Below, in pieces: positions 38,741-49,760 of a DNA stretch of 64,000 bases (positions are counted from its first letter, which is position 1; each line of letters opens with the position of its first letter). Position numbers and translations under genes: made by a program. The notes beneath the pieces are model-generated. The model worked only from the letters and a program-made list of their open reading frames with translations. It ran no database searches and was not told the DNA's origin. Source of the DNA: Candidatus Vallotiella adelgis (GTDB lineage Bacteria; Pseudomonadota; Gammaproteobacteria; Burkholderiales; Burkholderiaceae); assembly GCF_020541305.1 (NCBI RefSeq), contig NZ_CP047396.1, positions 558,001-622,000 on the forward strand, written 5' to 3'.

Positions 38741-39152
38741 AAGATAAGTTGGCTTAACTCAAGCTTAATCCTATTTAGGACGGGTAGCTTTTGCTAGGCA
38801 GACTCTATCCTCCCCTCTTCGGTCCCCGGTTCACCTCCCCACTGGGGTATCTTCTAAAAGAAGAACCGAACAAACCTGCGAGTAGTAATATTTACAAGGC
38901 TCACCAGAAAAACTAGTGCGCAATAGTCACATCCATCTTTTCATGTAACGCTCGAGCTATACGTTCTTAATACTTCTAGCGTGCCTATCTAAAAACTCCT
39001 GTAGCTATCTATACATGATTTGGTGGATAGCTACTTTGGCAAGCAGAAAACACGCTTCGGCTGCTCATCAGCAGTATTAATATAGGCATATGTCTGAGAC
39101 ACTTAACTCTACCTGACTATATCGGGTATGACTGTTGGACAACACGTAATTA
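38741..39152. other. Spacer between yacG remnant and the DUF815 ATPase
   Basis: About 410 bases with nothing I recognise. A Nudix (mutT-like) gene is expected here in Burkholderia and seems to be lost. Confidence 0.45.
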
Positions 39153-40022
39153 TCAGGTTTTCTGATGCCGGCCCGCCCAGTCTCGAGCAAATTGCCATGC
39201 TACCCGACCAGAGCGCGAACCCCGTTCTAGCGCCCAGACTAGTGCGTCGCTGCGTGCGATATTAATATCGGTATCACTGCACGAAAAATGCATCAGCCAA
39301 TGCGCAACAATTGCTAAATAGTCATCCTGCTTGAATGGATGAAAACTCACCCATAACCCGAATCGCTCGGATAGAGACATCTTCTCTTCAACTACTTCGC
39401 CTGGATGAATCTCGCCATCCGACGCGAACCGGTAGGTTTCATTATCGCGTATGCACCCTGGCAGTAAGTTGCGAAGGTTTGACGTCGCATAGATAAGAAC
39501 ATTATCAGACTGTGTCGCCATCGAACCGTCTAGCACCACTTTTAGGGCCTTGTAGCTAGACTCACTTTTCTCGAATGATAAATCATCGCAAAATATAATA
39601 AATCGCTCAGGACGCGATGTAATCTGCTCGACGATATCACCCAGATCCTGGAGGTCGTTCTTATCAACTTCGATTAAACGTAGGCCTTGGAGGCTAAACC
39701 GGTTTAAGCAGGCGTGGATTAACGAGGACTTTCCAGTACCACGTGAACCTGTTAATAGCACATTATTTGCTGGTAATCCTCGAATAAACTGATGAGTGTT
39801 TTGCTCAATTAGCGTTTTTTGTCGATCAATATGCCTCAAATCGGAAAACTGAATTGTTGGTAGATGAACGATAGGCTGAAAAAAACTACGCCCTCGCTGC
39901 GATCGCCATCGGCATGCAATAGTCGTATCCCAGTCCGTAGTAGGCACAGCCGACAGCAAGATATCCTCTAGGCGCTTAATCAGCGCCTCAGTGCGCGTTA
40001 GAAATTGTTCAGACTTGTACAT
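39153..40022 (-). CDS. DUF815-family AAA+-like ATPase
   Basis: A 289-residue ATP-binding protein of unknown function. It has a Walker A motif LLTGSRGTGKSSLIHACL near residue 91, a Walker B FIIFCDDLSFE near 143, and a sensor-1-like YATSNLRNLLP near 180, then SLSERFGLWVSFHPF, all typical of DUF815. In Burkholderia it sits between argJ and the Nudix gene near secA. It starts at ATG 40022. argJ, expected between it and secA, is missing. Its retention in a reduced genome suggests a useful but unknown role. Confidence 0.88.
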   Translation of the reverse strand: MYKSEQFLTRTEALIKRLEDILLSAVPTTDWDTTIACRWRSQRGRSFFQPIVHLPTIQFSDLRHIDRQKTLIEQNTHQFIRGLPANNVLLTGSRGTGKSSLIHACLNRFSLQGLRLIEVDKNDLQDLGDIVEQITSRPERFIIFCDDLSFEKSESSYKALKVVLDGSMATQSDNVLIYATSNLRNLLPGCIRDNETYRFASDGEIHPGEVVEEKMSLSERFGLWVSFHPFKQDDYLAIVAHWLMHFSCSDTDINIARSDALVWALERGSRSGRVAWQFARDWAGRHQKT

Positions 40023-40591
40023 TATAGTTAATATTGAGTAGATCTAATGATCTACTAGCTGCATAGATCAGGAAGCGGCAATCAATATCGTCGCTTATAT
40101 ATGCAGCAGGCTAAGCGCACATGAATCGTGATTCCGCTTTTCTGTGTTATATTTTATCCGTCTTCTTTATCATAGACGGACTGACGTCTGCTAAACTTGT
40201 CTATTGGTATATAATTTCAGGCAGATTAATCTGACTAATATACATGGTATTGATACCAGCATAGTTAATCGCCTTTAGGATGCAGGCCCGCGTTTATATC
40301 CAACGTATAACTAAGGATTATAGACGAGAAAGTGGATATAGTTGCCGAAAGTAGTCAATTGGGTAAATGATACTATAATTAATAAATCATTTATCGATGT
40401 TATCGATATTAGCGCTCATATATGAATCGATTAGTCAAACCAGACACATCCGTCCTTGATGAGTAAATCTAGTGTAGACCACGTGATAAATGTATCGATG
40501 ATGATACATCCTAATATTGACTGAATCATTTTGGAACGCCTTAGCTAAGTTAGTGATGACTATATATCGGATAGAAACTAAAGTTGACCTA
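40023..40591. other. Spacer where argJ is expected
   Basis: About 570 AT-rich bases without a readable gene. Burkholderia carries argJ (about 1.2 kb, ornithine acetyltransferase) here; the gap is shorter than that gene and no ArgJ segment aligns, so it has been partly deleted and decayed. A short palindrome AGTAGATC/GATCTACT lies at 40037-40056, as many are expected by chance. Confidence 0.5.
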
Positions 40592-43414
40592 TTAAGAAAG
40601 CTTTCCATGGCACCGCTTGTATTTCTTACCACTACCGCACGGGCACAGATTATTGCGGCCTACTTTTTGGTAGAGATTGTCGCGAACAGCTACCGAGGAT
40701 TGGGCAACAGCACAGTTGGGTGGTAATTCGGAGTTTGTATGGGTCGTGATCGCGGCTGCTAATACACGCGACGGCGTATTGACGACCCGTGTACAGTTAG
40801 TATATCGAAGATTTTGGTATTCAATATTTTCCACATGATCTACCTGTTCTTCATATTGTTTAGCCGCTACTCCGAGTTGCTGCGGAGTCTGGATCTGCAC
40901 GTTTATAATAATATGTGTAACCTCGCGCTTAATAGCGTCGAGCATCGCGGCAAATAGTTCAAATGCCTCACGTTTGTATTCCTGCTTTGGATTTTTTTGT
41001 GCATAGCCGCGCAGGTGGATTCCCTGGCGAAGATGCTCAACCGCAGCTAAGTGCTCGCGCCAACGCGCGTCCAGCGTCTGCAACATTACTGAGCGCTCAA
41101 AGCTACTGAATACCTCTTGACCAACTTGTACCACTTTGGCCTCATGTGTTTCGTCACTCGCCGCAATCACTGCGCCTAGTATCTCGTCAACTGAAATTGT
41201 ATCTGCTGCGTTTACCATTTCCTGCAACGCGAGATCGAACTGCCACTCGTTGCTCAACGCCTCCTCAAGTGCTTGCACATCCCACTGTTCCTCGATGCTG
41301 TTAGCTGGCACATAAGTGTGCACCACATCAGCCAGCACGCTGTGCCGTATCAAGCGGATCATCTCGTGGATATTCTGTACTTCTAGTAACTCATTACGCT
41401 TCCGATAAATTACTTGGCGTTGGTCATTCGCAACATCGTCATATTCAAGCAATTGCTTACGAATATCGAAGTTACGGGCTTCAACTTTCCGTTGAGCTGA
41501 TTCAATCGATCGCGTTACTACACGCGCCTCGATCGCCTCGCCCTCCGGCATCTTCAGTCGGTCCATGATTGCACGTACGCGGTCGCCAGCGAAAATGCGG
41601 AGCAACGAGTCTTCAAGCGATAAATAAAAGCGAGATGAACCAGGATCACCCTGGCGGCCAGCCCGCCCGCGCAACTGGTCGTCTATTCTGCGAGACTCGT
41701 GTCGCTCGGTGCCGATAATGTGCAATCCACCGGCCATCTTAACCTGTTCATGCAGCGTCTGCCATTCATCATGTATTTGCTGAATCCGTCGTCGTTTCTC
41801 ATCGTTACTAATTAAAGCCGATTCATCGATTAGGGATGCCTGCATGTCCGGATTTCCGCCGAGCACGATATCAGTGCCACGGCCCGCCATATTAGTCGCG
41901 ATCGTGATGCGATTGGGGCGGCCAGCCTCAGCAACAATTGCCGCTTCACGCGCATGCTGCTTCGCATTTAGTACTTCATGCGGAAGCCCGGATTGTTTCA
42001 GCAGCTGTGACAGCAGCTCGGAACTCTCGATTGACGTAGTGCCGACTAGTACCGGCTGTCCATGCTCGAAACAGTTTCGGATATCGCGAATTACCGCAGT
42101 ATATCGCTCTTGTGCAGTCTTATAGATCTGATCCAGATGATCTGTACGCTTAGACAACCGATTGGTTGGAACCACAACGGTCTCGAGTCCATAAATCTCG
42201 TTGAACTCGTACGCTTCGGTATCCGCTGTTCCGGTCATACCAGCTAGCTTAGCGTACATCCGGAAGTAATTCTGAAACGTAATCGATGCCAGCGTCTGAT
42301 TCTCTGCTTGGATCTTCACATGCTCTTTCGCTTCGACGGCCTGGTGTAAGCCATCTGACCAACGCCGGCCTGGCATTAAGCGCCCAGTAAACTCATCGAC
42401 GATGATGACTTCGTTTTGTACAACATAGTGCTGATCGCGGAAGAATAGTGTATGCGCTCGAAGTGCTGCATATGCATGATAGATCAGCGTAATGTTTTGT
42501 GCTGAATAGAGACTCTCACCATTGCTAATGAGGTCCCACTCAGTTAGTAGCCGCTCAGCTTTCTCATAACCGGATTCAGTTAGAAATACTGAGCGCGCTT
42601 TTTCATCTAGCATGTAATCACCGGGTTTCTCAATACCACTACCATCGGCTTTTTCCTCGCCAATCTGTCGTTCTAGCAGTGGCGGTAACGCATTCATCCG
42701 AAGATATAACTCAGTATGTTCCTCGCTTCCCCGACCCGAGATAATAAGCGGTGTGCGTGCTTCATCAATCAAAATTGAGTCGACTTCATCGATGATCGCG
42801 AAATTCATCCCTCGCTGTACGCGATCATCCATTGTATAGACCATGTTATCGCGCAGATAGTCGAATCCGAATTCATTGTTCGTGCCATACGTAATATCTG
42901 CGGCGTAAGCTTGCTGCTTTTGGTTATGCCCCATCTGTGATAAATTGATACCGACAGATAGACCCAGGGCGTGATAGAGTCGGCCCATCCATTCTGCATC
43001 GCGCCGCGCAAGATAGTCGTTAACTGTCACTATATGCACGCCCTGCCCCGACAGTGAATTTAGATATGCTGCCAGTGTAGCAACTAGCGTCTTACCCTCA
43101 CCGGTGCGCATTTCAGCGATCTTGCCATAGTGCAGCACCATTCCACCGATCAGCTGTACATCGAAATGTCGCATTTTTAGAACGCGGTGACTTGCTTCTC
43201 GACACACTGCGAATGCCTCTGGCAGTAGTTTATCAAGCGACCCGCCGTCTGCTATACGGCGCTTAAATTCGTCAGTCTTCTCGCATAATTGCGCGTTCGT
43301 TAGCTGTTCAATCTGCGTTCCCAGCGTATTAATTATCGCAACAGTTTTTTGATACTGTTTAATCAGTCGCTGATTGCGACTGCCAAAAATTTTTTTTAGA
43401 AAACCAGTGGTCAT
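40592..43414 (-). CDS. secA: Preprotein translocase ATPase SecA
   Basis: SecA drives preproteins through the SecYEG channel. The 940-residue product starts [21 protein letters not shown], has the DEAD motor with [18 protein letters not shown] (near residue 102), [30 protein letters not shown] and [13 protein letters not shown], the arginine finger region [19 protein letters not shown], and ends with the zinc finger [19 protein letters not shown] that binds SecB. A GTG eight codons upstream also opens the frame, but the ATG at 43414 is the family start. Its divergent neighbour is the DUF721 gene. Confidence 0.97.
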   Translation of the reverse strand: MTTGFLKKIFGSRNQRLIKQYQKTVAIINTLGTQIEQLTNAQLCEKTDEFKRRIADGGSLDKLLPEAFAVCREASHRVLKMRHFDVQLIGGMVLHYGKIAEMRTGEGKTLVATLAAYLNSLSGQGVHIVTVNDYLARRDAEWMGRLYHALGLSVGINLSQMGHNQKQQAYAADITYGTNNEFGFDYLRDNMVYTMDDRVQRGMNFAIIDEVDSILIDEARTPLIISGRGSEEHTELYLRMNALPPLLERQIGEEKADGSGIEKPGDYMLDEKARSVFLTESGYEKAERLLTEWDLISNGESLYSAQNITLIYHAYAALRAHTLFFRDQHYVVQNEVIIVDEFTGRLMPGRRWSDGLHQAVEAKEHVKIQAENQTLASITFQNYFRMYAKLAGMTGTADTEAYEFNEIYGLETVVVPTNRLSKRTDHLDQIYKTAQERYTAVIRDIRNCFEHGQPVLVGTTSIESSELLSQLLKQSGLPHEVLNAKQHAREAAIVAEAGRPNRITIATNMAGRGTDIVLGGNPDMQASLIDESALISNDEKRRRIQQIHDEWQTLHEQVKMAGGLHIIGTERHESRRIDDQLRGRAGRQGDPGSSRFYLSLEDSLLRIFAGDRVRAIMDRLKMPEGEAIEARVVTRSIESAQRKVEARNFDIRKQLLEYDDVANDQRQVIYRKRNELLEVQNIHEMIRLIRHSVLADVVHTYVPANSIEEQWDVQALEEALSNEWQFDLALQEMVNAADTISVDEILGAVIAASDETHEAKVVQVGQEVFSSFERSVMLQTLDARWREHLAAVEHLRQGIHLRGYAQKNPKQEYKREAFELFAAMLDAIKREVTHIIINVQIQTPQQLGVAAKQYEEQVDHVENIEYQNLRYTNCTRVVNTPSRVLAAAITTHTNSELPPNCAVAQSSVAVRDNLYQKVGRNNLCPCGSGKKYKRCHGKLS

Positions 43415-43681
43415 CCAATCATGATCTTGAATTGACACGCATCGCTATATCCCACCATGATCTTTCGGCATATGGCGGTTCGACGGCTATGTCTGTTAGA
43501 CTCAAAGGCGCATTTTATCATCGCTAACCGTGTGCTGGCTTTCCTCAGTACGCTGTTATCGACCTGCCCCCCCTAAAACCAGCGGTTGTAATATCGCCGA
43601 AGCTAGCTACCAGTGACTGTATAGTATAAATATGTTGATTCTTAGACGATCGCACGCTACCAATCCTTTTGAAGGAATGCC

Positions 43682-44161
43682 ATGAGCCGTTATTCATCCT
43701 ACCCGTCATACAAACCGTTCAAGTTACAGCCGCTCGCCGAATTCATATCGTCTAGCATCGAGTTAACTGCACTGAAAGACAGCATACGGCAAGTAGCGGT
43801 GCTGAAAACAGTGTTACAAACAATTCTGCCTAGCTACCTGGGCAGACATGTAAATGTCTGCCCAATCCAACGCCAGGTACTAACAATTTTTGCAGCGCAT
43901 AATGCGCTGGCCGTCCGGTTACATCATTGGGAGCCCACGATGCTAACCGAACTACAGCAGCAAAATTTTGTTCTACGGGCGATCAAGATCCGCGTTTACC
44001 CACAGGGGCGGACTACTACTGCGGCACAGATTAAGCAAGCTCGGGTTTCAGCAGCTGGCGCTGATTCTCTTCGAAAGTTGGCTGACGAATTACATTCTTC
44101 CCCGCTACAGAAAGCTGTAGCCCGTATGGCGCAGCAGCACATGCAATATTCTAATTGTTGA
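43682..44161 (+). CDS. DUF721 / DciA-like protein
   Basis: A 159-residue protein with the DUF721 domain. Members called DciA are proposed to help load the replicative helicase DnaB in bacteria without DnaC. The visible match is the central block beginning LPSYLGRHVNVCPIQ and running through LTIFAAHNALAVRLHHWEPTMLTEL to FVLRAIKIRVYPQ, typical of the family. It lies divergent to secA and convergent to lpxC, the arrangement in Burkholderia. An AAGGAATG stretch precedes the start. Assigning a helicase-loading role is inference from family. Confidence 0.82.
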   Translation: MSRYSSYPSYKPFKLQPLAEFISSSIELTALKDSIRQVAVLKTVLQTILPSYLGRHVNVCPIQRQVLTIFAAHNALAVRLHHWEPTMLTELQQQNFVLRAIKIRVYPQGRTTTAAQIKQARVSAAGADSLRKLADELHSSPLQKAVARMAQQHMQYSNC

Positions 44162-44210
44162 AACATGCATTAGGCTATCGCCTAAAAACTAGACACCTGA
44201 GCTGTGTCCT

Positions 44211-45128
44211 TCATGCGTACACTGTCTTCGGATCATAGGCAAAGCCACGCGGTGCTGTTTTCTGATCTGAAAACATGACGATCTCATACGCATCTTCGTA
44301 CTTAAGCAATTTACGTAATAACGCATTATTTAGGCTATGACCGGACTTATACGCAGTGTATGTTGACAACAAAGGATGGCCAACTATATATAGGTCTCCG
44401 ATCGCGTCTAACATTTTATGTTTCACAAATTCGTTCTCATAACGCAGGCCATCATTGTTTAGCACACGGTATTCGTCTAGCACGATCGCGTTTTCCATGC
44501 TACCGCCTCGCGCTAGGCCTAACTCTCGCATCATTTCAACATCATGAGCAAAGCCAAATGTACGAGCTCGCGAGATTTCCCGTACATAGGATGTATCAGC
44601 GAAATCGATTTCTAGTTCTTGACCGGTTTTATCTACTGCCGGGTGATGGAAGTCAATCTTAAACTTCAGCTTAAAGCCAAAGTACGGTTCCAGTCGGGCG
44701 AACTTGTCCCCATCATGCACCTCGACTGGGCGAACTACCTTGATGAATCGCTTAGCCGCAGCTTGTTCATCGATCCCCGCTGATTGAATGAGGAATACAA
44801 ACGACGACGCACTACCGTCCATAATTGGTATTTCCTCAGCTGTTACATCGACATACAGATTATCGATCCCCAGCCCCGCACAGGCGGACATCAAGTGCTC
44901 AACGGTTGATACTCTCGCGCCGCTTTTTTCTAAGACTGAAGCAAGACGCGTGTCGCCGATCGACATCGCGCTAGCCGGAATATCAATAGGCATAGCTAAG
45001 TCGGTGCGACAGAACACAATTCCGGTATTGCAAGCAGCTGGACGAAGCGTCACCTCGACTTTGCGCCCGGAGTGCAGGCCGATGCCAATCGTCTTCACGA
45101 TCGATTTTATGGTCCGCTGCTTCAACAT
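44211..45128 (-). CDS. lpxC: UDP-3-O-acyl-N-acetylglucosamine deacetylase
   Basis: LpxC performs the committed step of lipid A synthesis, zinc-dependent deacetylation of UDP-3-O-acyl-GlcNAc. The 305-residue product begins [21 protein letters not shown], with the zinc ligands visible as His in [10 protein letters not shown] and His/Asp in [13 protein letters not shown], plus the catalytic [10 protein letters not shown] and [11 protein letters not shown]. It closes the dcw cluster downstream of ftsZ. Its presence means the symbiont still makes lipid A, so its outer membrane probably carries LPS. Confidence 0.96.
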   Translation of the reverse strand: MLKQRTIKSIVKTIGIGLHSGRKVEVTLRPAACNTGIVFCRTDLAMPIDIPASAMSIGDTRLASVLEKSGARVSTVEHLMSACAGLGIDNLYVDVTAEEIPIMDGSASSFVFLIQSAGIDEQAAAKRFIKVVRPVEVHDGDKFARLEPYFGFKLKFKIDFHHPAVDKTGQELEIDFADTSYVREISRARTFGFAHDVEMMRELGLARGGSMENAIVLDEYRVLNNDGLRYENEFVKHKMLDAIGDLYIVGHPLLSTYTAYKSGHSLNNALLRKLLKYEDAYEIVMFSDQKTAPRGFAYDPKTVYA

Positions 45129-45467
45129 CGTCTTGACTCTTAATTGGTTACTTTAATAAATTTTTTAAGCCAATAGCCCTTATTATACTCGATTTTCAAA
45201 ATTTCAGCTTTTAGAAACCCGAATAAAACTGTTTCTTATTTTCCTAGAATGAGATCTGAAACATAGGTTAGCTAAGAAGCCTGTCATTACTGCTACGTCT
45301 GTCCTCTTCGTTAGCCAAGAATCTCCATGCGCAACTAGCACTTCGACTACCTACTCGTTATTCCGTCGGAGTACAACATTGCATTTGCTATATTCGGGAT
45401 TTCGGGGGTGGTATCTAGTCCGCGAAATCTACATCGCTTAAATGTTTGGGGCGGACTTACTGACTAG
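45129..45467. other. Spacer between ftsZ and lpxC
   Basis: About 340 bases with no gene or convincing terminator that I can support. It should contain the lpxC promoter or a read-through leader from ftsZ. Confidence 0.5.
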
Positions 45468-46658
45468 TTAGTAAGCTTGCTTGCGCAAGAACGCCGGAAT
45501 ATCGTACGTATCTACGCCTTTTTCTTGCAATGTCTGAACATGCGATGCAGCAGTTTCCCGAGAACCATTCCATACTGTTGGTGTATCTAGTACACCATAG
45601 CTAGTCCCGCTTGGCGCGACAGTATAGCTGGCTGGCTGTACCGCCATAGGATGATTATCCCTACCAGGACGTAGCAGCGTCATCGACGCCACCTGCTGCT
45701 TCTTCGTAACACGACCAAGACCGGTTGCCACGACAGTGACTCGTAATGCATCGCCCATTGCATCGTCATATACCGCACCAAAAATTACTGTCGCATCGTC
45801 GGCCGCATAGCTCTTGATCGTGTTCATAACCTCGCGAGTTTCCGATAGACGAAGTAAGCGGCTTGACGTAATATTGACTAGCACGCCACGTGCGCCAGAC
45901 AAGTCTATGCCCTCAAGCAACGGACTAGCAACAGCTTGCTCGGCTGCTAGCCGGGCGCGGTCGACTCCAGCTACCGTTGCGGTTCCCATCATTGCTTTTC
46001 CTTGCTCACCCATTACGGTCTTAACATCTTCAAAGTCTACATTCACGAGGCCGTCGACATTGATAATCTCGGCAATACCGGCTACTGCGTTGTGCAACAC
46101 ATCATCTGCGCACTGAAAACATTTATCCATTTCAGCATCATCGCCCATCACGTCGAATAGCTTATCGTTTAGTACGACGATCAGCGAGTCGACATATAAC
46201 TCAAGCTCCTGAGAGCCCGCTTCAGCAATGCGCATGCGCTTTCCGCCTTCGAACTCGAATGGCTTACTCACGACACCCACCGTTAAGATGCCTATCTCCT
46301 TTGCAATTTGCGCGACTACAGGCGCGGCACCAGTACCGGTTCCTCCGCCCATGCCTGCCGTGATAAATACCATATGCGCACCGCGTAGCACGTCGGCAAT
46401 ACGCTCTCGCGCCTCTTCTGCAGCAGCTTGTCCCATATCGGGTTTCGCTCCAGCACCGAGACCGGTTTTACCGAGTTGGATCACGGTCGGCGCTTTAGAA
46501 CGGTTTAGTGCTTGAGCATCAGTATTCATCACGATAAAATCGACGCCCTGCACGCTGCGGTTGATCATATGCTGCACGGCATTGCCGCCAGCGCCACCGA
46601 CCCCGACGACCTTAATGATCGTGCCGTTAGTTTCAGTTTCTAGTATTTCAAATTCCAT
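45468..46658 (-). CDS. ftsZ: Cell division GTPase FtsZ
   Basis: FtsZ polymerises into the division ring. The 396-residue product begins MEFEILETETNGTIIKVVGVGG, has the tubulin signature GGGTGTGAAPVVAQIA near residue 103, NTDAQAL, the T7 loop VNVDFEDVKTVM, and a conserved C-terminal peptide DIPAFLRKQAY that binds FtsA and ZipA-like tethers. The ATG at 46658 has a GGAG site upstream; an earlier in-frame start lies five codons before. It follows ftsA by about 108 bases. Confidence 0.97.
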   Translation of the reverse strand: MEFEILETETNGTIIKVVGVGGAGGNAVQHMINRSVQGVDFIVMNTDAQALNRSKAPTVIQLGKTGLGAGAKPDMGQAAAEEARERIADVLRGAHMVFITAGMGGGTGTGAAPVVAQIAKEIGILTVGVVSKPFEFEGGKRMRIAEAGSQELELYVDSLIVVLNDKLFDVMGDDAEMDKCFQCADDVLHNAVAGIAEIINVDGLVNVDFEDVKTVMGEQGKAMMGTATVAGVDRARLAAEQAVASPLLEGIDLSGARGVLVNITSSRLLRLSETREVMNTIKSYAADDATVIFGAVYDDAMGDALRVTVVATGLGRVTKKQQVASMTLLRPGRDNHPMAVQPASYTVAPSGTSYGVLDTPTVWNGSRETAASHVQTLQEKGVDTYDIPAFLRKQAY

Positions 46659-46766
46659 TCGTGCCTCCGTCAAGTATTGAGCGACCTCGCTCGGCGTTAC
46701 GCGGTGGCAAAATTAGGCCATCTAATCGCCGCACATTAACCACTGATAGCACGTGGCGAAACGACG

Positions 46767-47999
46767 TCAAAAATTGCCTAAAAACCAGTCTTTTATTCGG
46801 GACCATGCCCGCGTTGCAGAACCAGACTGCGTGGCCGCCTTACGCCCGCGCATACGTTGTGAACACCCCTCTACTAGTAACCCCATTGCAGTTGAATATT
46901 GCAAATTGCGTACCACATCCGCTAGTCCGCCGGTATATACTGGTACACCAATACGCACCGGTTTAAGGAATATATCCTCGCCTAACTCAACCATGCCGGC
47001 CATCATTGCCGCACCACCAGTTAATACCACACCGGACCTCAGCAACTCCTTATAGCCAGACTCGATGACCACTTGCTGAACTAGCGAGAAGAGCTCTTCC
47101 ACGCGCGGCTCAATTACTGTCGATAACGCCTGACGAGATAGCATCTGCGGACCGCGTTCACCCAATCCAGGTAACTCGATCATCTCGTCGGGGTCAACTA
47201 AGGAATGCTTGGCGATCCCGTAGGTTATTTTAATATCTTCTGCATCCGGCGTCGGCTTGCGCAGTGCCATCGCGATATCGCTAGTAATCTGATCGCCCGC
47301 GATTGGGATTACTGCAGTATGGCGGATTGCACCCTCGCTAAAAATCGCGATATCGGTAGTCCCTCCGCCGATGTCGACTAGCACAACACCAAGCTCCTTC
47401 TCATCCTCAGTCAACACGGCGAGGCTCGACGCTAACGGCTGTAATATTAGATCGTTAACCTCTAGCCCGCAGCGGCGTACACATTTAACGATATTCTGTG
47501 CGGCTGAAACGGCACCTGTCACGATGTGTACCTTTACTTCTAGCCGGATGCCACTCATACCAATTGGCTCGCGCACATCTTCCTGACCATCGATGATAAA
47601 TTCTTGAGTCAGAATGTGCAGCACCTGCTGGTCAGTCGAAATATTAACAGCCTTCGCCGTCTCGATTACGCGAGCTACGTCCGCGTGCGTAACCTCCGTG
47701 TCTTTAATCGCCACCATACCACTTGAATTAAAGCTATGTATATGGCTTCCAGCAATACCGGTGAATACATTGGTAATCTTGCGGTCAGCCATTAGTTCAG
47801 CTTCCTCAAGAGCACGTTGGATTGACTGAACGGTCGCCTCGATATTAACGACTACTCCTTTTTTTAAACCTTTCGAGTCGCTTTGCCCGAGCCCAATCAC
47901 TTCAGGGTAGCCCTTGTCTTTTAATTCAGCGACAACGACCACTACCTTTGATGTCCCAATATCGAGAGCAACCAGCAGGTCTTTGTAGTCTTTTCTCAT
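46767..47999 (-). CDS. ftsA: Cell division actin-like protein FtsA
   Basis: FtsA tethers FtsZ to the membrane and recruits later division proteins. The 410-residue actin-fold protein starts MRKDYKDLLVALDIGTSKVVV (phosphate 1), has the 1C domain after about residue 85, the phosphate 2 motif VLVDIGGGTTDIAIF and adenosine motif VLTGGAAMMAGM. It ends with an amphipathic membrane helix, RAWSRIKDWFLGNF. Neighbours are ftsQ upstream and ftsZ downstream, the standard dcw order. Confidence 0.96.
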   Translation of the reverse strand: MRKDYKDLLVALDIGTSKVVVVVAELKDKGYPEVIGLGQSDSKGLKKGVVVNIEATVQSIQRALEEAELMADRKITNVFTGIAGSHIHSFNSSGMVAIKDTEVTHADVARVIETAKAVNISTDQQVLHILTQEFIIDGQEDVREPIGMSGIRLEVKVHIVTGAVSAAQNIVKCVRRCGLEVNDLILQPLASSLAVLTEDEKELGVVLVDIGGGTTDIAIFSEGAIRHTAVIPIAGDQITSDIAMALRKPTPDAEDIKITYGIAKHSLVDPDEMIELPGLGERGPQMLSRQALSTVIEPRVEELFSLVQQVVIESGYKELLRSGVVLTGGAAMMAGMVELGEDIFLKPVRIGVPVYTGGLADVVRNLQYSTAMGLLVEGCSQRMRGRKAATQSGSATRAWSRIKDWFLGNF

Positions 48000-48035
48000 A
48001 TCATACTCAATTGCGAATTTTGTTCGTTCATTGCG

Positions 48036-48800
48036 TCATGGGCGCAGCTTCTTTACCTTTGAGTCATCGAGAATAAAGCGCATTTTTTTGGCGCGAAGGG
48101 CGAACCCATTTGGATACCGCAAATCTACATATTCGATGTCGTTCCCCCAGCGTTGCATGACCATTGGCCACGCAACTACGAGTCGCCGCGCACGGCTAGC
48201 CAGGGTATCTTTGTTGCGTTCACGTCCCAGCTCTACTTGCATACCATTGGTCAATCTAACGGTCCAGGCATAGCGCGGCGATAATATGACTTCTTTGGGC
48301 TTTGCACCTATTGCCTTAAACCATTTTTGGAAATCATGGTATCGGGCAACCACCTTATACTCTGAACCCATTGGCCCAGAAAATATAGGCAGTTTTTTGG
48401 CATCGACATCATCCTGGTTTGCCGTGAATACTTCGCCATTGACACTAACCAACTGGTTGTTACCCCATATACCCAGGGGTTGATACTCCTCAAGCTTAGC
48501 TACCAATGCATTCGGCCACACGCGGCGCACACTAACTTGACGCACCCATGGAATCTGCTCGAATGCAGCACGCATTTTGTCTAAATCTACCGTAAAAAAA
48601 TTACCGTGTAATCTACCTAGTACATTCTGGCGTACTATTTGCCGATTAATATGCTTAATATCGCCAGTAAGATACAGTGTACGTAACGCGAAGGCTGGCC
48701 ATTGCTGTAACCACAAACCTGTACCAGCAAGCATAATCGCTATTAGCCCGGCATACATCGCACTAGCAATTATGTTGAGCTGTCGCGGATTATTCCACAT
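48036..48800 (-). CDS. ftsQ: Cell division protein FtsQ
   Basis: FtsQ is a bitopic inner-membrane protein that links early and late divisome proteins through FtsB/FtsL. The 254-residue product begins MWNNPRQLNIIASAMYAGLIA with one membrane helix (about residues 12-32), then the POTRA domain (LRTLYLTGDIKHINRQIVRQN; PWVRQVSVRRVWPNALVAKLEEYQPLG) and the beta domain. The ATG at 48800 leaves one base after the ddl stop; the frame runs 13 codons further upstream into ddl. Confidence 0.93.
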   Translation of the reverse strand: MWNNPRQLNIIASAMYAGLIAIMLAGTGLWLQQWPAFALRTLYLTGDIKHINRQIVRQNVLGRLHGNFFTVDLDKMRAAFEQIPWVRQVSVRRVWPNALVAKLEEYQPLGIWGNNQLVSVNGEVFTANQDDVDAKKLPIFSGPMGSEYKVVARYHDFQKWFKAIGAKPKEVILSPRYAWTVRLTNGMQVELGRERNKDTLASRARRLVVAWPMVMQRWGNDIEYVDLRYPNGFALRAKKMRFILDDSKVKKLRP

Positions 48801-48801
48801 G

Positions 48802-49758
48802 TTAGTAGCTTTGGCGACAATCCTGCATCGTGAGCGCAAGAACGCTTGCCACTAATTCACTATACGAAATGCCCACTGCGCGAGCTGCCCTTGGCAGCAA
48901 AGAGTGATCGGTCATGCCTGGCGCAGTATTCACTTCTAGAAAATACGGATTACCATCACTATCAAGCATAAAATCGGCACGCCCCCAGCCGTTGCAGGCA
49001 AGGACATCGAATGCGCGCCAGGCAAGCGTTATTAGCCGTTTCTCCTCGAGATTACTCAATCCGCACGGGATTAGATACTGGGTATCATGAGCGATATATT
49101 TTGCGTGATAATTGTAGAACTCACCGGTCGGCACGATCCTAATCAGAGGCAGCGGTAATGAACCGGCTATACACGCAGTATATTCTTCTCCACCGTCGAT
49201 GCTTTTCTCTACCAGTATGAGTGAGTCATGCTGCACGGCTTGAGCTAGTATATTCGGTAGGTTGTCGGCTTCCTTAACTTTGATCACTGCGATACTCGAC
49301 CCTCCGGTAGCTGGTTTGACAAACAAGGGCAACCCAAGCCTTGTAATAATTTGCCGCGCTCGAGTGTCGTAGTCTTCTCCACGCAATACTGTATCAAACG
49401 GCGGTGTCGGGATCCCGAGTTGCTGCCAAATCAATTTCATACGGAACTTATCCATGCCTAATGCCGAGCCGAGCACGCCTGAACCAGTATAGCGAATCCT
49501 GTAAAAATCGAGTACACTCTGGATCTGACCATTTTCACCATATCCACCGTGCAACGCAATAAATGCACGCTTAAACCCTTCGTCCTTAAGCGCCGATAAG
49601 GATCGCTCCTTCGGATCAAATAAATAGGCCGCTATACCGGCGTCGCGAAGCCCCTGACAGACCAGCGGGCCGGACACCAGCGATACGTTTCTCTCGGATG
49701 ACTCTCCGCCATAGAGTACCGCTACTTTTCCGAATTCTTTTGGATTAATCACCTGCAT
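48802..49758 (-). CDS. ddl: D-alanine--D-alanine ligase
   Basis: Ddl joins two D-alanines for the peptidoglycan stem peptide. The ATP-grasp protein has [17 protein letters not shown] at the start, [55 protein letters not shown] and the metal-binding [17 protein letters not shown]. The ATG at 49758 is chosen; a GTG at 49764 overlapping the murC stop is a good alternative that adds two residues. The usual GG(D/E)SAEREVSL is slightly altered (SERN) but the catalytic Glu stays. Length is 318 residues. Confidence 0.94.
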   Translation of the reverse strand: MQVINPKEFGKVAVLYGGESSERNVSLVSGPLVCQGLRDAGIAAYLFDPKERSLSALKDEGFKRAFIALHGGYGENGQIQSVLDFYRIRYTGSGVLGSALGMDKFRMKLIWQQLGIPTPPFDTVLRGEDYDTRARQIITRLGLPLFVKPATGGSSIAVIKVKEADNLPNILAQAVQHDSLILVEKSIDGGEEYTACIAGSLPLPLIRIVPTGEFYNYHAKYIAHDTQYLIPCGLSNLEEKRLITLAWRAFDVLACNGWGRADFMLDSDGNPYFLEVNTAPGMTDHSLLPRAARAVGISYSELVASVLALTMQDCRQSY

Positions 49759-49760
49759 TA

